From Bacillota bacterium (GTDB lineage Bacteria; Bacillota; UBA4882; UBA8346), in assembly GCA_023415835.1 (NCBI GenBank), contig JAEZJK010000061.1, forward strand, positions 1 to 19,524: a DNA stretch of 19,524 nt, read 5' to 3'. Both the position numbers and the translations under genes were made by a program. Below the pieces are notes generated by a model. It did not search any database and had not been told where the DNA came from. It saw only the letters and a list, made by a program, of their open reading frames with translations. This document shows positions 12,990 through 19,524 of this stretch, piece after piece. Every line of letters starts with the position of its first letter. Within the stretch, counting starts at the first letter, position 1.

Positions 12990-13599
12990 ATGAATAGAAT
13001 TACTTTATCTATTGTTCTCTGTTTACTTTTGCTCGGATGCCAAATGAACACCAAAAAAATCCAAGACGGCGATATCAATTTTCATACCTCAACTTCGTCC
13101 CAAAGCCGGGCAATTCAAGCTTCAACGCATTCCAAGTACTCTCATATGGGTATCATTTATTCAGAAAGAGAATAAGTATTATGTTTTCGAAGCTATCCAA
13201 CCGGTTAAATTAACGCCATTACAAGATTGGATCAAGCGGGGAAAAGGCGGGCATTATGTTGTAAAAAGGATCATTAATGCCGATGAGATTCTAACACCTG
13301 ATATTTTAGAAAAAATGAAGTTAGAAGGGACAAAATATTTAGGGAAAAATTATGATTTGTATTTTGAGTGGTCCGATGAACGGCTTTATTGTTCGGAGTT
13401 GGTTTGGAAGATATTTAAGAATGTATTGGATATTGAGCTTGGTAAGCTTCAGAAGTTTAATGAATTTGACTTGTCACATCCGGTGGTGCAAGCAAAATTA
13501 AAGGAACGATACGGCAATCAAATACCTCAAAATGAATTAGTCATATCTCCTGATCAAATGTTTAGATCGAGTTTGTTGGAAACTGTGATCGAAGAATAA
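12990..13599 (+). pseudogene. YiiX-like permuted papain-fold lipoprotein, frameshifted
   Basis: The first part (12990-13175) has a lipoprotein signal (LLLGC, Cys17) and the family segment with QDGDINFHTSTSSQS and YSHMGIIY, carrying the conserved His. It then stops at a TAA. The sequence continues in another frame from about 13162 (NKYYVFEAIQPVKLTPLQDW) through LYCSELVWKIF, with the expected nucleophile Cys, to 13599. One extra A in GAAAG (13164-13168) or an equivalent two-base loss explains the break: with one A fewer the text reads SEENKYYVFEA. Intact homologues are NlpC/P60-related hydrolases acting at the envelope. GAGGTGA precedes the start. Either a true pseudogene or a sequencing error in a short A run. 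Confidence 0.8.
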
Positions 13600-13731
13600 A
13601 TGAGAAAGCAAGACTGATTTGGAGAGCCGGGCTTAGGCCGGACGGATGTCTCAAACTCGGGGATAAATCCGACAGGTAGCGCAAAAGATACCCTGTCCAT
13701 GCGCGGATCAAACTAAAAAAGGACAAACCAA

Positions 13732-14237
13732 ATAAAAATTGAGTTAAGAGAATTATCTTTAAATGACGGTATTGAAATATATGAGATGGTTCAAGAAGTT
13801 GACCCAGGTGAGAACAGGTATCAAAAAACAATGCGTATGGCTTGGAACTTGAAGAATTTCAGGGCTTTATAAAAAAATCGCGAGATGAATCTCTAGGGAT
13901 TAATCTACCACCTCATTATGTCCCACAAACAGTATATTGGTTAGTGATCGATGAAAAGCCGATAGGGATTGGAAAACTAAGATCATATTTAAATGATAGC
14001 TTACGGAAAATTGGCGGACATATTAGTTATACAAATAGGCCGTCCGAAAGAGGAAAGGGATACGGGAAAATAATTCTAGATGAACTATTGAAAAAGGCCA
14101 AGGAAAAAGGAATTAAAGAAGTACTTTTAACTTGTGATGAAAGTAATATATTTTCTAGAAAAATAATTGAAGCATATAATGGAGATCTAGCAGATATTGA
14201 TCAAGGTAAATGCAGATACTGGATAAGGCAATTTTAG
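13732..14237 (+). pseudogene. GNAT-family N-acetyltransferase, frameshifted and lacking a normal start
   Basis: Residues from IELRELSLNDGIEIYEMVQE (13738 on) form the usual N-terminus, which is joined to the rest only after a frame change at the A run 13823-13828. One more A would give YQKNNAYGLELEEFQGF and continue into the open part 13842-14237. That part contains the acetyl-CoA loop RPSERGKGYG and the LLTCDESNIFSRKIIE segment. No ATG, GTG or TTG stands at the expected start; the codon at 13732 is ATA, 7 nt after AAAAAAGGA, as if ATG had mutated. A rescued 131-residue product from ATG 13842 would lack the first two secondary elements. Two defects argue for real decay. Confidence 0.75.
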
Positions 14238-14427
14238 GGCGACTGACATCTTGTACGGTCTTCACTTAAGGGCAACCATCCGTCCCATATCACGGCACTC
14301 CCGTTTCCGGTCGCGGTGAAGCCGGTGAGGCTAATTCATGAAGTCAATCACAACACATGGCCTCGCTAAGTCGAAGTATCACTTGGGCTCATGACGACTT
14401 CGGGAACACCGGACTAGGGACAACCAC

Positions 14428-14458
14428 AAAAAAACCGCCGCCTTCCGGCTGCGGTTTT
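14428..14458 (-). terminator. terminator of the leftward 218-residue gene
   Basis: On the minus strand AAAACCGC (14458-14451) pairs with GCGGTTTT (14438-14431), with extra G-C pairs inside the loop, followed by seven T in all (14434-14428). It lies 75 nt past the stop at 14533. Confidence 0.75.
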
Positions 14459-14532
14459 CATTATTTTTGAGGGAAAGCGTATAATGCTGCCTCTCAGTTG
14501 TAATTGGTTTGGATATTTATTTCCTCGCATTT

Positions 14533-15189
14533 TTAAGCGGTTACGGTATTTCCGGCTTCCGGTTGGCCGGCCGGGCTTTTTTCGCTAGCCCATTGGTTCA
14601 ATTTGGCCATGGTCAAATCATAAGTTTCTTCAGATATATCCGGCAATTCGCCGCCGAACTCCTTTTCGGCCGCCTCAAAGCCTTTTTCGATGGCCGATTT
14701 TAATATATCCAGTTTGGACAGATCCCCTCCGGAGATGGCCTTGGCGAAATCAACAATCCGGTCACTGACTATCTCGGCGCTGTATTCCCCGCCTTCGTCG
14801 ATCATTGCCTGGGCTTCTTTTTGGGCGGTTTCGTCAACCGTTAATTCTTTTAAATCCTCAATGGTGATATTAACAGCGTTTAAATCCTCAGCCTCGGTAT
14901 TGCCAATCTCCTGAAACTTCAGTCCTTGCCGTTTCAGCATTTCTGTGACGATCTGTTTCAAATGGTTATAGGCCTGGTCGCTCTCTTCCTTAAGTTGTTG
15001 GATGGTCTTCCCATTGACCCCGGGCTTATCATAAGTCACCTTTTGCTCCGGTTGGGTATGTTGGTAGCTGTCGGTTTGGATTTTAGTTTGGAGATCGGTT
15101 CCGGTAGCGGCTTCTTTTTTCGGGATAACTTTATTCGCTTGGGCAGGAGTTGAGGAAACCGCTAAATTAGTAGTAGATTTAACATCCAT
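14533..15189 (-). CDS. soluble protein of unknown function ('hydrogenase-4 component G'-like)
   Basis: 218 residues. Residues 1-60 are polar, rich in Ser/Thr/Gln/Lys and probably disordered. The acidic, helical remainder includes a coiled-coil-like stretch (65-95) and the block ISGGDLSKLDILKSAIEKGF with FGGELPDISEETYDLTMAKL. That block resembles proteins that databases label hydrogenase-4 component G in Clostridia and other bacteria; nothing here supports a hydrogenase function, and no hydrogenase gene is near. AGGAGG stands 9 nt before the ATG. It is a single-gene unit with its own terminator and a palindrome (15233-15251) upstream. No signal peptide or membrane helix. Confidence 0.8.
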   Translation of the reverse strand: MDVKSTTNLAVSSTPAQANKVIPKKEAATGTDLQTKIQTDSYQHTQPEQKVTYDKPGVNGKTIQQLKEESDQAYNHLKQIVTEMLKRQGLKFQEIGNTEAEDLNAVNITIEDLKELTVDETAQKEAQAMIDEGGEYSAEIVSDRIVDFAKAISGGDLSKLDILKSAIEKGFEAAEKEFGGELPDISEETYDLTMAKLNQWASEKSPAGQPEAGNTVTA

Positions 15190-15232
15190 GTTATTAACCT
15201 CCTAAATATAGCTTTAGATAATATATCGGCAA

Positions 15233-15251
15233 ATTATCAGATTTTGATAAT
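15233..15251. repeat. inverted repeat upstream of the 218-residue gene
   Basis: ATTATCA (15233-15239) and TGATAAT (15245-15251), perfect 7-bp arms with a 5-bp centre, 44 nt before the leftward start codon and 118 nt before the rightward esterase. Could be an operator in the divergent region or a small hairpin. Confidence 0.45.
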
Positions 15252-15368
15252 GGTTCAATCCAAATACATTTTTGGTTCCCCTTTTTAAGTAAAATCGAGG
15301 AAGGAAATTCCGTTGATTCTGTTGAACCTTGAATAATCATTTTAACATAACAACTAGGGGGGATTGGT

Positions 15369-16277
15369 ATGAAAAAGGGTTTTAATAATTGGTCCGTAAA
15401 GTTATTGCTCTGGGTTACGCTGTTCGCGGTGGCGTTGGGTGGGGTGCTGGCGGCCGAGACGCAACCGGCGGCCATCAAGGCCTATCTGGCCGGGGATTCC
15501 ACAGTTAAGTCTTATGGCGCCTACAGAGGCGAAGGCGGTTGGGGCGAATTCCTTCAGTATTACTTCAAGGATAACGTGACTATTATCAATCGCTCCGAAG
15601 GCAGACGGAGTTCCCGTTCTTTTATCAATGAAAACCGCTTAAAAAATATTTTAGATCTGATTCAACCAGGCGATTATCTGTTTATCCAGTTTGGACATAA
15701 TGACTGTGCTTATGAACCTGCTAATCAGGTGGAACGGTATACCCCGATCGGGTTGCCGGACGCCAAGGGCGTATACCCGGCGAATCCGGGGAATCTGGTC
15801 CCGTCCCCGGCGGGTGGGAGCTACACCTACTATGCTTACAATAGCGGCGGTACTTTTAAATGGTTTTTAAAACAATATGTTGACGGCGCCAAAGCTAAAG
15901 GCGGGATCCCGGTCCTGGTAACGCCGGTTTCCAGGATGTATTTTGACGGCGCGGTTATTCGCGAGCATCATGATGATAACACCAGCCACGGTAATGCCTA
16001 TGTGACTGCGGTGAAGCAATTGGCCGCCGAAGAAAAAGTACTCTGTATCGATATGTTTAGCATCACCAAAGCCATGTATGAACGGATGGGTATCGATGAA
16101 GCAACTAAGATGCAGTTCGTCAAGAAAGACGGCTCGATTGATAAGACCCATTACAACAAGTATGGCGGTTTTTATGTAGGCGGCTTGATGGCCGAAGAAA
16201 TTAAAAAGGCTAATATCAGCATTTCTCCGTTTGTGCAACAGCCCTCTAAACTCATTACTTTAGATGACGTAAAGTAG
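15369..16277 (+). CDS. secreted SGNH esterase, rhamnogalacturonan acetylesterase-like (CE12)
   Basis: 302 residues; signal peptide 1-28 (KKGFNNWSVK, hydrophobic core, VLAA). SGNH blocks are all present: AGDSTV with nucleophile Ser44, INRSEGRRSSRSF (75-85 region) of block II, FGHND with His110-Asn111, and DKTHYN with Asp258 and His261. The order, the GRSSRSF-like block and size fit the CE12 family, which removes acetyl groups from pectin (rhamnogalacturonan) or related polysaccharides outside the cell. GGGGGGA precedes the ATG. No other carbohydrate-degrading gene is in the window, so it is a stand-alone enzyme here. Divergent from the 218-residue gene. Confidence 0.9.
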   Translation: MKKGFNNWSVKLLLWVTLFAVALGGVLAAETQPAAIKAYLAGDSTVKSYGAYRGEGGWGEFLQYYFKDNVTIINRSEGRRSSRSFINENRLKNILDLIQPGDYLFIQFGHNDCAYEPANQVERYTPIGLPDAKGVYPANPGNLVPSPAGGSYTYYAYNSGGTFKWFLKQYVDGAKAKGGIPVLVTPVSRMYFDGAVIREHHDDNTSHGNAYVTAVKQLAAEEKVLCIDMFSITKAMYERMGIDEATKMQFVKKDGSIDKTHYNKYGGFYVGGLMAEEIKKANISISPFVQQPSKLITLDDVK

Positions 16278-16316
16278 AGCGGATTAATGCTACTAATAAC
16301 CTATTGTTGATTTTAA

Positions 16317-16375
16317 AAATCCGAGTTAATCCTGTCTAAAACAAGGTTTTTTATTTGACAGGATTAACAGGATTT
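16317..16375. repeat. long inverted repeat with ACAGGATT direct repeats
   Basis: GTTAATCCTGTC (16325-16336) and GACAGGATTAAC (16357-16368) are perfect 12-bp inverted arms around a 20-nt AT-rich loop. Outside them AAATCC (16317-16322) and GGATTT (16370-16375) extend the stem after a small internal loop. The right side reads as about 9-bp tandem units (GACAGGATT, AACAGGATT, TATAGGATT). It begins 40 nt after the esterase stop. There is no T-tract after the stem, so it is not a normal terminator. Similar ATCCTGTTAATCCTGT texts occur between genes in many bacteria; this is likely a dispersed palindromic element. Confidence 0.75.
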
Positions 16376-16405
16376 ATAGGATTTTTGATTATTTAATGGT
16401 TTTTA

Positions 16406-16431
16406 TATGCCCCGAATAATCTATGGGCATA
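16406..16431. repeat. small hairpin downstream of the palindromic element
   Basis: TATGCCC (16406-16412) pairs with GGGCATA (16425-16431), loop 12 nt. No T-tract follows on either strand. It may be a transcript end structure for the esterase or belong to the adjacent repeat. Confidence 0.4.
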
Positions 16432-16532
16432 AAAGGAAGTATTAATGAAGGAGATTGGCTCTGGTAATCGAAATATAAAATCTTAACCAATCACCATAAA
16501 TCAGGTATTGTTTTAAAAGGAGACCATCCCAA

Positions 16533-17207
16533 ATGCGCATTACGATTATCGGCGGAGCCTACGGTAGCGGCAAGACTGAATTCGCCATTAACTACGCCAA
16601 ACATTTAAAAGCGGGAACCGGGGACCGGATCGGCCTGGTCGATCTGGATATCGTCAACCCTTACTTTCGTTCTCGCGATCTTACGGATCAGTTGGAGCGG
16701 ACCGGGATTACAGTAGTATCCAGCGAACCCGGAATGGAAAACTCCGATATTCCGGCTCTTTCGCCCCGTATTTATAGTTTTTTGCAGGACTGTTCCTATC
16801 GGGTGGTGTTTGATGTGGGCGGCGATCCGGTTGGGGCCAGGGCGCTAGGCCGGTTTAACCACTATTTTAGGGCTGAAACCCCTGATTTTTGGGTTGTAAT
16901 CAATCCGTTCCGACCGGATACCAGAAATGCCGATCAGGCCGCCAAGATGATCGAAGGCCTTCAAAATGCGGCCCGGATTCAAGCCACCGGTTTGGTAGCC
17001 AATATCAATTTGGGCCGTGATACAACCCTGGCAATCTGGAGGCAGGGCCTACCGATGATTCAGGAAATCGCTTCCCGGATGAACCTGCCTATTATATTTC
17101 AAGTGGTGGAAGAGGGATTCTTAGCCGCTAACCCCGATTTTTTTAAGGATTACCCGGTTTTCCCGCTTCATTTAACAATGCTCCCGCCCTGGCTGGTTTC
17201 GGAATAA
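16533..17207 (+). CDS. P-loop ATPase of the MinD/CobQ-like class, near the kor genes
   Basis: 224 residues. Walker A GGAYGSGKTE at 7-16, then VDLDIVNPYFRSRD (switch-like Asp) and VVFDVGGDPVGARALGRF (Walker B-like), the layout of SIMIBI-class P-loop NTPases. No membrane helix or Cys cluster. AGGAGA precedes the ATG. In my recollection similar ATPases are often found directly before korD-korA-korB clusters in Clostridia, which suggests a role in maturation or control of the oxidoreductase; that is inference from context. It has its own terminator at 17404, and the kor genes have their own promoter, so the two units are transcribed separately here. Confidence 0.8.
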   Translation: MRITIIGGAYGSGKTEFAINYAKHLKAGTGDRIGLVDLDIVNPYFRSRDLTDQLERTGITVVSSEPGMENSDIPALSPRIYSFLQDCSYRVVFDVGGDPVGARALGRFNHYFRAETPDFWVVINPFRPDTRNADQAAKMIEGLQNAARIQATGLVANINLGRDTTLAIWRQGLPMIQEIASRMNLPIIFQVVEEGFLAANPDFFKDYPVFPLHLTMLPPWLVSE

Positions 17208-17272
17208 TGTAATTTTGATGAAAAAGCTATCTAAATTGGAATAAATTTCGATTATACATTTCATCCTTAAAG

Positions 17273-17344
17273 CATGGCTGGAAAAGAGCAAATTATGGTA
17301 TTTATTTTAATTTATGAATTACGGAAAATAGGCCGCAATATTCC
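17273..17344. repeat. dispersed 72-bp repeat, copy B
   Basis: Second copy of the repeat at 11479-11550, same orientation, about 85 percent identical, ungapped. It lies 66 nt past the stop of the P-loop ATPase gene. Confidence 0.75.
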
Positions 17345-17403
17345 ATGTCTGTCTGAAAAGTTATTGCGATATAGATAATTGTAAGACAATATTTACAAAA
17401 TGT

Positions 17404-17458
17404 TAAAGCGATACATTTATAGCAACTAATATAATGATGGTATCGCTTTATTTTTTAA
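17404..17458 (+). terminator. terminator after the P-loop ATPase gene
   Basis: TAAAGCGATAC (17404-17414) pairs perfectly with GTATCGCTTTA (17440-17450), loop 25 nt, followed by TTTTTTAATTT. It ends directly before the kor promoter. Confidence 0.8.
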
Positions 17459-17459
17459 T

Positions 17460-17488
17460 TTGCAATCATCCGCGCCAGGGTTTATAAT
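17460..17488 (+). promoter_or_regulatory. sigma-A promoter of the kor operon
   Basis: TTGCAA (17460-17465), 17-bp spacer, TATAAT (17483-17488). Start expected near 17495, leaving an untranslated leader of about 83 nt before the ferredoxin gene. Confidence 0.8.
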
Positions 17489-17577
17489 TATTAGCTAATA
17501 AAGTATATTTAGTTTGCAAGAAACCGTTTTTATAAGTTGCCGTTATGTTATTTAATAAACGCGGAGGAGGACAGGGG

Positions 17578-17781
17578 ATGGCCCAAGTTAAATTCAATGA
17601 AGAACGCTGTAAAGGCTGTGAGTTGTGTGTCAGTGTTTGCCCGAAAAAAATTATCCATATGGCCGAACGTTTCAACTCTAAAGGATATCGGCCCGCCGAA
17701 GTCACGGAGCAGGATAAGTGCATCGGTTGCGCTTTTTGCGCCCGGATGTGCCCGGACGTTGTGATTGAAGTTTATAAATAA
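17578..17781 (+). CDS. korD: 2x[4Fe-4S] ferredoxin subunit of a 2-oxoacid:ferredoxin oxidoreductase
   Basis: 67 residues with two CxxCxxCxxxCP motifs (Cys11-14-17-21 and Cys48-51-54-58), each set completing a [4Fe-4S] cluster. It carries electrons from the catalytic dimer to free ferredoxin in the cytoplasm. Start at ATG 17578 because GGAGGAGG lies just upstream; an in-frame ATG at 17545 would translate the ribosome site itself. First gene of the kor operon, 14 nt before korA. The exact substrate class (2-oxoglutarate, branched 2-oxoacids or pyruvate) is not decided by this subunit, so the symbol denotes position and type. Confidence 0.9.
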   Translation: MAQVKFNEERCKGCELCVSVCPKKIIHMAERFNSKGYRPAEVTEQDKCIGCAFCARMCPDVVIEVYK

Positions 17782-17795
17782 GGAGGATTGTATAG

Positions 17796-18866
17796 ATGGC
17801 AGATCGTGTGATGATGAAGGGTAACGAAGCCATTGCCGAAGGAGCAATCAGGGCAGGCTGCCGTTACTTTTTTGGATACCCGATTACCCCGCAAAATGAG
17901 GTCCCGGAATATATGTCCCGGAGAATGCCTGAGGTTGGCGGGACTTTTATTCAAGCCGAAAGCGAAGTCAGCGCCATTAATATGGTCTATGGGGCAGCCG
18001 GCGCCGGCGCCCGGGTGATGACCTCATCGTCCAGCCCCGGAATCAGTTTGAAGATGGAAGGCATCTCGTATGCCACCGGCGCTGAGTTGCCATGTGTAAT
18101 TGTGAACGTATCCCGGGGCGGTCCGGGATTGGGAGGGCTAACCCCTTCACAAGCGGATTATTTCCAAGCTACCAAAGGCGGCGGTCACGGCGACTATCGG
18201 TTGATTGTCTATGCTCCGGCGTCGGTGCAGGAAATTATCGATTTAATGTACCAAGCTTTTGTCACGGCCGATAAATACCGTAACCCGGCCATGATTTTAG
18301 CGGATGGACTCTTGGGACAGATGATGGAGCCGGTTACCCTTTCCGATGTTAAAGATTTACAAATCCCTGAAAAACCGTGGGCTACCACTGGAATGATGAA
18401 CGGCAAACCCCAAAGCATTATTAACAGTTTAGGACTGATTGCCGAAGATCTGGAAAAGATTAACGTCCGAATCCAGAAGAAATATCAAGAAATTGAAGCT
18501 AACGAAGTCCGTTATGAGGAAGAAGGGACCAAAGACGCCGATCTAATCATCGTGGCTTACGGAACTTCCGCCCGGGTGGCGAAATCGGCTATTGCCAAAG
18601 CCAAAGCCCAAAGTAAAAAGGTGGGATTATTTCGACCGATTACTCTTTGGCCCTTCCCTGCAAAACAAATTAGCGAATTGGCTAAGAGCGGCAAAAATTT
18701 CCTAGTAGTCGAAATGAGCGCCGGTCAAATGGTTGAGGATGTGAAGCTCGCCATTAACGGCCAAGCCCGGGTTGATTTATTTGGCAAGTTGAATGGGACG
18801 ATCCCGTCCGTAAATGAAGTATTCGAAGCGATCAACCAATCTTTTAACAGTCAGGGGGTGGCCTAA
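17796..18866 (+). CDS. korA: 2-oxoacid:ferredoxin oxidoreductase alpha subunit (KorA/VorB type)
   Basis: 356 residues. The N-terminal pyrimidine domain begins KGNEAIAEGAIRAGCRYFFG, followed by YPITPQNEVPEYM and the cofactor segment FIQAESEVSAINMVYGAAGAG, with conserved Glu, and TSSSSPGISLKMEGISYATG. The C-terminal domain (about 250-350, with LIIVAYGTSARVAKSAI) matches transketolase-C-like domain II. It lacks a fused gamma domain, so a separate KorC is expected beyond the window. GGAGG precedes the start. Catalyses, with the beta subunit, CoA-dependent oxidative decarboxylation of a 2-oxoacid, or the reverse carboxylation, in anaerobes. The annotation could equally be VorB for branched 2-oxoacids. 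Confidence 0.93.
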   Translation: MADRVMMKGNEAIAEGAIRAGCRYFFGYPITPQNEVPEYMSRRMPEVGGTFIQAESEVSAINMVYGAAGAGARVMTSSSSPGISLKMEGISYATGAELPCVIVNVSRGGPGLGGLTPSQADYFQATKGGGHGDYRLIVYAPASVQEIIDLMYQAFVTADKYRNPAMILADGLLGQMMEPVTLSDVKDLQIPEKPWATTGMMNGKPQSIINSLGLIAEDLEKINVRIQKKYQEIEANEVRYEEEGTKDADLIIVAYGTSARVAKSAIAKAKAQSKKVGLFRPITLWPFPAKQISELAKSGKNFLVVEMSAGQMVEDVKLAINGQARVDLFGKLNGTIPSVNEVFEAINQSFNSQGVA

Positions 18867-19524
18867 ATGGAAAAGGTTTTTGGAAGGCCCGAAGCATTGC
18901 AGGATCGGGTGATGCATTATTGCCCCGGTTGCACTCATGGCATTATTCACCGTTTGGTTGCCGAAGCAATCGATGAATTAAAAGTCAGGGAAAAGACTAT
19001 CGGGATCGCTCCGGTTGGCTGTTCCGTGACTGCTTATAATTATTTCAATTGTGATGTTCAGCAAGCCGCCCACGGCAGGGCCCCGGCAGTCGCCACCGGT
19101 ATCAAGCGAGTCTTACCGGACCGAGTGGTATTCTCCTATCAGGGAGACGGGGACTTGGCCTCCATCGGTATCGCTGAGATTATTCATGCCGCCAATCGTG
19201 GCGAAAAGATCACGGTAATCTTCGTTAATAACGCCATCTATGGAATGACCGGCGGCCAAATGGCCCCGACCACTTTACCGGGGCAAAAGACCACCACTTC
19301 CCCTTTTGGCCGGGACGTTAACACAACGGGTTATCCGGTCAAAATGACGGAGATGTTAAATACCTTAGAAGCCCCTGCTTTTTTGGCCAGGGTAAGTGTT
19401 CACGATCCTAAGAATATCAATAAAGCTAAAGAGGCGATTAAAAAAGCCTTTGAATATCAGGTCCAGGGCAAAGGTTTCACGATGGTTGAAGTATTGTCAA
19501 CTTGCCCGACCAACTGGGGCATGG
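18867..19524 (+). CDS. korB: 2-oxoacid:ferredoxin oxidoreductase beta subunit (partial)
   Basis: The first 219 residues are present; the gene runs off the window. Its ATG follows the korA TAA directly, with GGGGGTG at the end of korA as ribosome site, so it is translationally coupled. It binds thiamine diphosphate through GDGD (93-96) and NN (121-122) with YGMTGGQMAPTT after it, and has the Cys pattern of the beta-subunit [4Fe-4S] cluster: Cys19 and Cys22 (YCPGCTHG), Cys52 (APVGCS) and Cys213 (STCPTNW). No frameshift is seen. A korC gamma subunit would be expected next. Confidence 0.93.
   Translation, partial: MEKVFGRPEALQDRVMHYCPGCTHGIIHRLVAEAIDELKVREKTIGIAPVGCSVTAYNYFNCDVQQAAHGRAPAVATGIKRVLPDRVVFSYQGDGDLASIGIAEIIHAANRGEKITVIFVNNAIYGMTGGQMAPTTLPGQKTTTSPFGRDVNTTGYPVKMTEMLNTLEAPAFLARVSVHDPKNINKAKEAIKKAFEYQVQGKGFTMVEVLSTCPTNWGM

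Larger units (their letters stand above)
17208..17577. other. intergenic stretch before the kor operon
   Basis: 370 bases with no gene. It contains repeat copy B (17273-17344), the terminator of the P-loop gene (17404-17458) and the kor promoter (17460-17488). Confidence 0.7.

Noticed and set aside
14238..14427. Possible tRNA or known small RNA in the GC-rich spacer
   Set aside because: No cloverleaf, no TTCRA arm and no recognisable RNA family motif.
16317..16375. Palindrome as rho-independent terminator of the esterase gene
   Set aside because: No T-tract follows the stem on the plus strand; the tandem ACAGGATT units point to a repeat element.
17545..17577. Upstream in-frame ATG of the ferredoxin gene
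   Set aside because: It would translate through the GGAGGAGG site that serves ATG 17578, and family members begin near MAxVxFNxExC.

Overview
The window looks like chromosomal DNA of an anaerobic, probably endospore-forming member of the Bacillota (Clostridia- or Limnochordia-like). Support for this: strong AGGAGG ribosome sites throughout, Bacillus-type SOS boxes, a T-box riboswitch, tandem cytoplasmic-looking LysM repeats, a GntR/YtrA-type ABC operon and a ferredoxin-dependent 2-oxoacid oxidoreductase. The species cannot be named from the sequence.

Layout. 1-3300: start of a leftward gene behind two SOS boxes, a six-LysM protein, a two-way terminator, and a leftward secreted N-acetylmuramoyl-L-alanine amidase. 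3500-7100: a small membrane protein, a MerR regulator with an effector-binding domain, then an autoregulated gntR-ATPase-permease operon with a clear promoter and operator. 7400-9076 (leftward): an arsR-type metalloregulatory cluster (repressor, 28-residue Cys-ended peptide, ArsP/SO_0444-type permease) with four copies of one 18-bp palindrome. 9139-11363 (leftward): acetolactate synthase ilvB behind a long leader holding a promoter, a T-box, a 38-codon valine-rich reading frame and a second strong terminator. 11364-14430: AT-rich accessory stretch with an APH/CotS-like kinase and two frameshifted genes (YiiX-like lipoprotein, GNAT acetyltransferase). 14430-16530: a leftward protein of unknown role, a secreted CE12-type esterase and palindromic repeats. 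16530-19524: a P-loop ATPase, then korD-korA-korB (ferredoxin, alpha, beta) of a 2-oxoacid:ferredoxin oxidoreductase, cut by the window end.

The most interesting part is the ilvB leader. It appears to combine tRNA-sensing (T-box, specifier best read as GUA valine) with a ribosome-translated valine-rich leader peptide (12 of 38 codons Val) placed before a 14-bp GC-rich terminator. The last codons of the leader are perfectly complementary over 8 nt to the terminator loop and 3' arm. This is the logic of the E. coli ivbL-ilvBN attenuator. The enzyme itself carries Gln where most acetohydroxyacid synthases have the selectivity Trp, as in E. coli AHAS I, the isozyme controlled by ivbL. The second notable item is the metalloregulatory cluster: the same palindrome sits directly before the ribosome site of all three genes, including the tiny Cys-ended peptide.

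All calls rest on reading the sequence and on family knowledge; no search or folding was run.
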